From contig DMXI01000035.1 in the NCBI GenBank assembly GCA_003483885.1, positions 1 through 10,593 of the forward strand: a DNA stretch of 10,593 bases. Reading direction: 5' to 3'. The DNA is from Microscillaceae bacterium. GTDB lineage: Bacteria; Bacteroidota; Bacteroidia; Cytophagales; Microscillaceae. Numbering within the stretch: position 1 is the first letter of the stretch; every line of letters begins with the position of its first letter. Below the pieces are notes generated by a model that was given only the letters and a program-made list of their open reading frames with translations, was not told the origin of the DNA and did no database searches. The position numbers and the translations under genes are program-made. Positions 6,198 to 10,593 of the stretch are shown one piece after another.

Positions 6198-6809
6198 ATG
6201 AAAACATCTAAAATAATCAATCGGTTATTCGCATTGATTCTCCTAGCCACTGTATTTGTAGCTTGTCAAGATCAAGCCACCCAAGAAGAGATAAATCCTC
6301 TACCTACTTTGGACAGTCCCAGTGCTACCATCAAGATTTGTGAACCAGTAATTGTCTTTCCTCGTGTTACCTGGAATGAGTTCTACGATCGCAGGCGTCG
6401 TACTTGTGTGACATATTTCAACAGCTTTTGTTTAGACCCCAACACAGTTGGTATTCGTCTGATTTGTCACGAAATCCCCCTTAAGATCGTTCCTCGCCCT
6501 TGTATCGAGCCACTTTGCGGCAAGTTCCCTTTAATTCCTCGCAAGTTGTTTGAAAAACCAGAGATAGATGCTACAATTATTTTCCCTTATGAAGATTACT
6601 TGGTAATACAGCGCATCAAGAAGTTTGACAAAGGGGCCAAAAACAGCCTTACCAAATTTGCTACATCTTTGGACATAGGAAAAGAGGTTGCAGCTGAGCT
6701 TAAGCTACCAGGTCATATCATTAAGGAAGGTAATTACATCACAATTCCTAGTGTAGAAGAAGAGATGGAGAGTATTTTTATCCCCAGAGAGAATTTGGGA
6801 GGATTCTAA
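6198..6809 (+). CDS. Cysteine-rich hypothetical lipoprotein (203 aa)
   Basis: The N-terminus is a lipoprotein signal: MKTSKIINR, a hydrophobic stretch, then lipobox VFVAC with C23 as the lipid-modified residue. The following QDQATQEE is polar and acidic and loosely resembles the surface-export signal of Bacteroidota lipoproteins. The mature chain has six further cysteines (48, 70, 78, 90, 102, 107), all in the first half, probably forming disulfides in the periplasm or at the surface. An Arg-rich patch (RRRR, 65-68) lies among them. The second half contains 'IIFPYEDYLVIQRIKKFDK' and no cysteines. I recognise no domain. It is monocistronic and followed 29 bp later by a strong terminator. Confidence 0.8.
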   Translation: MKTSKIINRLFALILLATVFVACQDQATQEEINPLPTLDSPSATIKICEPVIVFPRVTWNEFYDRRRRTCVTYFNSFCLDPNTVGIRLICHEIPLKIVPRPCIEPLCGKFPLIPRKLFEKPEIDATIIFPYEDYLVIQRIKKFDKGAKNSLTKFATSLDIGKEVAAELKLPGHIIKEGNYITIPSVEEEMESIFIPRENLGGF

Positions 6810-6838
6810 TCAATTAATTCCTCAAACCTTATTACAAC

Positions 6839-6871
6839 AAAACCTTGTCTAATGGCCATAGACAAGGTTTT
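6839..6871. terminator. Strong bidirectional terminator between convergent lipoprotein genes
   Basis: Perfect 12-bp stem AAAACCTTGTCT (6839-6850) / AGACAAGGTTTT (6860-6871) with a 9-nt loop containing ATGGCCAT. The A and T flanks give T-runs in both directions. It lies 29 bp past the plus-strand lipoprotein stop and 26 bp past the minus-strand beta-helix stop. Confidence 0.9.
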
Positions 6872-6897
6872 ATTATGAAGTCACCTCAATTTTTATT

Positions 6898-8028
6898 CTA
6901 CTCAATTGTAGAGTTGGTCACGTCAATTTTGGTATCGGCATGCATCGATATATTGGGATACACCGGATACCAAGAGCCTCCAGTATTATTGCGAATCACG
7001 CTGTTGTCAATCACAATATTGCCCGTACGATTGTTGGTCACAAAGAAGATTCCTGAGCCATGTTGTATCACTTCGTTGTTTTCAATTTTGGTTCCTAACA
7101 AGGTCAGTGTCATTGTATTACCATCGTTGTAAATGGCTCCACCACTCCCCCCACCAGGTGTTCCTGATTGGGCTGGATTTCCTCCGTTACCAATGGCCTT
7201 ATTGTGGGTAAACAGGCTATTGATGATCGTCCAGGAAACGCCAATGCTACTAAGCGCGCCTCCGTTAGATCCTTGATTGCCATACCCATCAGCACCGCCA
7301 AACGTACTGTTGACAATGTACACGGGCAGATCATTGTATTGGCTAAATACCCGAATAGCTCCGCCGCCTACATCAGCTCCGGTACTGGCACATACATTGT
7401 TGAAAAAACGAGTATTCACGGCCTTGAATCGTCCACCGCGTACCCAGATGGCTCCTCCTCCCCCATCTAGTTCTTGTCCATTGCCTACTGCATTGCCATC
7501 AGCAAAGGTTATGTTTTGTACGGTCAAACGAGGATGGTCTTGGTTATCACAATTGGGTGTGGTCCATACGAGGCTTTGGTCGCAGGTATTCATATACAAA
7601 ATCCGATTGGAACCTCCTCCACTGAGGGTAATCAAACCACCTCCATCAATGACCACATCGGGGTTGGCATTGTTGAAAATGAGGGCGGGACTATCCATGG
7701 TAATTGTGAGGGGTTGGTCGCCACAATTGAATACAACTTTGCCTCCTTTAGCTACCGCATCTTTTACCGCCTGACAAGTACAGCTCTGAGGAGTTCCATC
7801 TCCAATTACTTGGTCAGGATTAGACACATCTTCGGTGCCTGCCTCGGCAGGAATGGGTGAGTTGCCGTCTGGATTCCCTGCTGCCGGACCATTAGCCGGA
7901 TTGGCCAGTGGATTATTGATTACGGTAGTATCGGGATTGTTATCTTCTTTTTTGCAAGCACTAAAAACAACCAAGGCTACCAAAATGAGCATTAGTTGCA
8001 GTGAAAATTGTACAGTTCTCTTATTCAT
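6898..8028 (-). CDS. Parallel beta-helix lipoprotein, probably surface-exposed
   Basis: The 376-residue product starts with a lipoprotein signal (lipobox VFSAC, C25). The residues after it, KKEDN, resemble the K/D/E-rich export signal that sends Bacteroidota lipoproteins to the cell surface. Residues 28-80 are a low-complexity Asn/Pro/Gly linker. 'CTCQAVKDAVAKGG' (83-96) leads into a right-handed beta-helix of about 280 residues. Recurrent coils carry GGAI/GGAL motifs at 191-194, 222-225, 256-259 and 296-299 and N-S-x-F/I strands (VNSTFGG, INSLFTHN, DNSVIRNN, TNSTIE), as in pectate-lyase-like and chlamydial Pmp-like repeats. No catalytic lyase residues can be assigned, so adhesion or polysaccharide binding is as likely as enzyme activity. 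It stands alone on its strand. Confidence 0.85.
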   Translation of the reverse strand: MNKRTVQFSLQLMLILVALVVFSACKKEDNNPDTTVINNPLANPANGPAAGNPDGNSPIPAEAGTEDVSNPDQVIGDGTPQSCTCQAVKDAVAKGGKVVFNCGDQPLTITMDSPALIFNNANPDVVIDGGGLITLSGGGSNRILYMNTCDQSLVWTTPNCDNQDHPRLTVQNITFADGNAVGNGQELDGGGGAIWVRGGRFKAVNTRFFNNVCASTGADVGGGAIRVFSQYNDLPVYIVNSTFGGADGYGNQGSNGGALSSIGVSWTIINSLFTHNKAIGNGGNPAQSGTPGGGSGGAIYNDGNTMTLTLLGTKIENNEVIQHGSGIFFVTNNRTGNIVIDNSVIRNNTGGSWYPVYPNISMHADTKIDVTNSTIE

Positions 8029-8360
8029 TATACAGCTTACGGTTAGTAAAAAAATCTTTCATTTTTTTTACCTCTTTTACGCTTGGTTTGTTGCGCATAA
8101 TTTTGGTTTTAACAAACCCTCTTTTTCTTTGCTCATCTCAAAAAAATTCAAGATAATATCCTTATATTACCTTACTGTTTTTATATGCTACCCACCTTTT
8201 ATATTTAAATGCCTTCATTGTCCCAGTTCATATCAACACGAACTGATCAAAGCCTGAAAACTACTTATTTTTGAGGTTTTTGTGAGCGTGTTTTGTTTCT
8301 CCACAAATCTGGGCAAAAAATAGTTGGGTGGTGAACTGTTTTTACTGAATTTTATAACAT
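8029..8360. other. Divergent promoter region between beta-helix lipoprotein and transporter genes
   Basis: The 332-bp AT-rich spacer must contain promoters for both divergent genes. TATTTTTG (8266-8273) matches the Bacteroidota -7 consensus TAnnTTTG and lies 87 bp before the transporter start, but no clear TTG is found at -33. TAATTTTG at 8098-8105 is a second match. A dyad CAGTTC (8224-8229) / GAACTG (8240-8245), spaced by 10 bp, lies just upstream of the first match and could be an operator. No coding ORF or RNA gene is seen. Confidence 0.45.
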
Positions 8361-8990
8361 ATGCTCTATGATTTCCCTTTGCTTGTTGGTACTGCTGCAG
8401 CAGCACTTCACGTAATCTCTGGCCCCGATCATTTGGCCGCGGTTACCCCCTATGCACTCGAGGCCAAACAAAGACCCTGGCGCATTGGCCTTTTTTGGGG
8501 CATTGGTCATTTGGCAGGAATGCTGCTTATTGGTGTCGCCTTCCTATTATTTAAAACCTACATACCTGTAGAGAAGATTTCGGAACACAGTGAAAAACTG
8601 GTAGGGTTTGTATTGGTAGGAATTGGAGTGTTTGCTATTTATAAGACCATCAATTGGGTACAACACGCCCATGATCACTCCCCCAAAGAAAAGCACCACT
8701 CCTATTCTTTTGGAATCGGTTTTTTGCATGGTTTGGCCGGAGTAGCTCACTTTATATTACTATTGCCTGTATTAGGCTTTGAAAATCGCACTCAAAGTAT
8801 TTTATACATTGTAGGTTTTGGCGTAGGTACGGTAGCCGCTATGGCGCTCTATACTTTCATCTTAGGAAAAACCTCTCGTTTTTCTTATCGAAAAGGTACA
8901 GCCTCGTTGGCCAAAGGCATCCGTCTTACGGGTGGCTTGTTTGCTTTAGTGGTAGGCTTTTATTGGATTTATTTGGGCTTTAGTGCGTAG
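8361..8990 (+). CDS. NicO/UreH-like transition-metal transporter
   Basis: Integral membrane protein of 209 residues with about six helices (roughly 7-32, 42-64, 78-98, 116-138, 147-168, 183-207). The first helix carries H17-V-I-S-G-P-D23-H24, the HX5DH-type variant of the nickel/cobalt transporter signature. Helix two has G-I-G-H50-L-A-G and helix four G-F-L-H123-G-L-A-G. A histidine-rich loop lies at 102-113 (HAHDHSPKEKHH). These features fit the NicO/urease-accessory UreH-like group of Ni/Co or related metal exporters and importers. Substrate and direction cannot be decided; no urease, hydrogenase or cobalamin gene is nearby. It is monocistronic, with a convergent neighbour 215 bp away. Confidence 0.85.
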   Translation: MLYDFPLLVGTAAAALHVISGPDHLAAVTPYALEAKQRPWRIGLFWGIGHLAGMLLIGVAFLLFKTYIPVEKISEHSEKLVGFVLVGIGVFAIYKTINWVQHAHDHSPKEKHHSYSFGIGFLHGLAGVAHFILLLPVLGFENRTQSILYIVGFGVGTVAAMALYTFILGKTSRFSYRKGTASLAKGIRLTGGLFALVVGFYWIYLGFSA

Positions 8991-9207
8991 TTTTTGGTTG
9001 GGAGTTCGTAGCGCCTGACAGCTATTGGTCATTAGCTTTTGGCCTTTGGCTCTCAGCTGTCTCATCATCAATTTTAAACCTATTTTGGGTAACTTTTAAC
9101 TTGCTTATAATCAATGCTTTACCAACTTGGCAGTTAGAAGTAAAAAATTACGCGAAGCGATGCCAATTACTAAAAGCTAACTGCTAAAGGCCAAAAAACT
9201 ACGAACT
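8986..9207. repeat. Long imperfect inverted repeat with heptad substructure between convergent genes
   Basis: Left arm pieces pair with right arm pieces in mirrored order: CGTAGTTTTTGG (8986-8997) with CCAAAAAACTACG (9191-9203); AGTTCGTAG (9003-9011) with CTACGAACT (9199-9207); TTAGCTTTT (9032-9040) with AAAAGCTAA (9172-9180); TTTTGGCCTTT (9037-9047) with AAAGGCCAAAA (9186-9196). The left arm also reads as consecutive 7-mers, ATTGGTC ATTAGCT then TTTGGCC TTTGGCT CTCAGCT. The outer arms overlap the stop codons of both genes (8988-8990 and 9206-9208). It may serve as a bidirectional transcription end; I see no conventional terminator here. Confidence 0.6.
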
Positions 9208-10324
9208 AAACCAATAAATCCGCCATTACAATCCGATGGTTTCCAGTGTCGGCAATGATGAGTTGATCGTTTTGGGTGGTAATTGAGAATTGCCAATACA
9301 AACTACTTTGGGTACCCAATAAGGTATCACGATTGTCACTGGCAGTGGTAAAGTTGCGTTTGCCAATCACGGCATTGGCGGGCGCATTGTTCATTGTTGG
9401 TAACTCCTCAAACCAAAGGATTCGGCTATTACCTGTATCGTTCATTAAAATGCCGTTTTTGTAAAAACAAGCATCATAGCACCAGTTCAAGGTATGGGCT
9501 TCAGGCGCTAAACGATATTGGTTTTGCCCACAATCCTCAAAGGTATTTTGCCCAATGATGATGTCGGCCGATTGGCTAAAAGCCTGCTGATGATCTTTCC
9601 ATAGCAAAGCTCTATAAAACTGAGTATCAGCGATGATCATATGGCCTTGTTCATTTACTTTGACTGAATAAGGCCAAATAGGGTCTTCATTGATATAATC
9701 TCGCTCGGCCAAATGGGTTTTACCAATCACTTTGTCGGCAGGAGTATAACTTTCAGTAGGAATCTCATGGTAATACAATACCCGACGATTGCCCGTATCG
9801 GCTACCCACAACTGGGTGCCATCGGACCAAACACCGTAACACCAATGCATAGATTGGGCTGTGGGGTCGCTTCCTACTCCAGTAACGTTGGGCAAATTGG
9901 TGGTAAAATTGGGTTGCCCCAGCACCACATCAGCAGGCTGGGCGGTCTCAGTAGGCAATTGGTGCCAAATCAACACCCTATGGTTCCAGGCATCGGCCAC
10001 AATGAGGCGTTGACCATCACTCCAAATCCCCGAAGGGTAATGCAAAGTGGAAGCGGTTACACTTCCTCCTGCATTTCGTCCTGCGTTTTCAATGGCTTCC
10101 TGTCCTAAAATCACATCGGGTTCCTGGTATTCAGTCGTAGGCAATTGATGCCAAATAAACACTCGATTTTGCCCAGTATCCGATACAAACAATTGGTTAT
10201 CAACTACGTGTACTCCACGAGGAGCCAAAAAAGGTAGTTTTTCAGAGCCTTTGAACAAGCGGGCATTGGTAACGTGTTCGCCTAAGGTGTCAGGGTTAAA
10301 ATCAGCAATTAACAGTTCTTCCAT
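9206..10324 (-). CDS. NHL-repeat six-bladed beta-propeller protein
   Basis: The 372-residue product contains six NHL-type blades, starting at about residues 35, 97, 151, 208, 261 and 335. Each has a P/C-x-G/S-V strand, an IADTGNHRI-like strand (VSDTGQNRV, VADAWNHRV, VADTGNRRV, IADTQFYRA, MNDTGNSRI, IADTGNHRI) and, in four blades, an [IL]W/YxxLPT end. Between blades is a recurrent 'ADVVLGQPNF' motif (71-75, 133-140, about 188-192, 245-252, 299-305). There is no signal peptide or lipobox, so the propeller should be cytosolic. NHL propellers usually bind proteins, RNA or small ligands, and no catalytic residues are evident here. Start MEELLIADFNP is itself close to the IAD strand, consistent with velcro-type closure of the ring. 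It is the only gene in its unit. Confidence 0.88.
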   Translation of the reverse strand: MEELLIADFNPDTLGEHVTNARLFKGSEKLPFLAPRGVHVVDNQLFVSDTGQNRVFIWHQLPTTEYQEPDVILGQEAIENAGRNAGGSVTASTLHYPSGIWSDGQRLIVADAWNHRVLIWHQLPTETAQPADVVLGQPNFTTNLPNVTGVGSDPTAQSMHWCYGVWSDGTQLWVADTGNRRVLYYHEIPTESYTPADKVIGKTHLAERDYINEDPIWPYSVKVNEQGHMIIADTQFYRALLWKDHQQAFSQSADIIIGQNTFEDCGQNQYRLAPEAHTLNWCYDACFYKNGILMNDTGNSRILWFEELPTMNNAPANAVIGKRNFTTASDNRDTLLGTQSSLYWQFSITTQNDQLIIADTGNHRIVMADLLV

Positions 10325-10593
10325 AAAGTGATTTATTGGTATTAACTAGTCAGCAGTCTTTTTAAAGTCGTTATTAGAAATTTTTTGTAAAAACTCATTT
10401 CTACTTTTAGATCAAAAACCTGTTCATTTTCTAAATGCCGTAGCAAATGAAGTAGTCCTGAAAGTGCCTAGAAATGATTTTCGGAAAGCCGTTACTTTTT
10501 TCTATAGCTAAAAAAGTAACCAAAAACGCCACCGCTGTAGTTTGTACTTGCTAAATCGGCTGCACTACGTCTAAACTGCTCAAACTCGCCTAA
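10325..10593. other. Non-coding right edge with a putative dispersed hairpin repeat
   Basis: No ORF of note is found from 10325 to the window end. A perfect 11-bp stem GTTACTTTTTT (10491-10501) / AAAAAAGTAAC (10510-10520) with an 8-nt loop is followed by CAAAAACGCC and a GC-richer tail ending ...CTGCTCAAACTCGCCTAA at the window edge. The 'AAAAAGTAACCAAAAA' core is familiar to me as an interspersed intergenic repeat in Bacteroidota; that is recollection, not verified. The promoter of the NHL gene should also lie here, but no clear TAnnTTTG box is visible on the minus strand. Confidence 0.5.

Noticed and set aside
7277..7860. Long plus-strand open frames opposite the beta-helix gene
   Set aside because: They mirror the Gly/Asn-rich repeats of the minus-strand gene and show no domain.

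Overview
The window looks like a chromosomal segment of a Bacteroidota bacterium, most likely from the Cytophagales (Microscilla-like). This rests on several points. Intergenic DNA is AT-rich and starts lack Shine-Dalgarno sequences. Lipoprotein signal peptides have VFVAC and VFSAC lipoboxes. There is a WYL regulator of a type common in that group, a WG-repeat/TonB-C protein, and a beta-helix lipoprotein. The taxonomic call is inference from protein style, not a database match. I see no transposase, integrase, tRNA, rRNA or CRISPR array.

Layout. Bases 1-836 hold the end of sucD (succinyl-CoA synthetase alpha), followed by a clear terminator. After about 400 bp of AT-rich DNA comes a STAS/SpoIIAA-like small protein gene (1433-1849). 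It converges, through a shared bidirectional terminator, on a three-gene minus-strand cluster. That cluster reads WYL regulator (4502-3477), WG/TonB-C exported protein (3461-2637), then DUF4291 protein (2545-1901). Upstream of it are intergenic 7-bp-period repeats and a GCGATGCATCGC palindrome, then a minus-strand four-helix membrane protein (5063-4671).

The most unusual part is 5193-5946. Two small paralogous genes sharing a W-x3-W...SEN-x-GC...IRG core alternate with copies of one repeat element. A half copy precedes the first gene, a full copy separates the genes, and a full copy follows the second. The two full copies keep the same 9-bp hairpin arms (AGGTGTGCT / AGCGCACCT) around different loops. 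This suggests either tandem duplication of a gene-plus-element unit or a cassette-like array.

Downstream, a Cys-rich lipoprotein (6198-6809) converges through a strong terminator on a parallel beta-helix lipoprotein (8028-6898). Then come a NicO/UreH-like metal transporter (8361-8990) and a convergent six-bladed NHL propeller protein (10324-9206). The two are separated by a long imperfect inverted repeat that overlaps both stop codons. The right edge holds an 11-bp perfect hairpin with a tail that looks like a dispersed Bacteroidota intergenic repeat.

Apart from the WYL cluster and the paralog pair, the genes look like independent units. No single pathway links the whole window.
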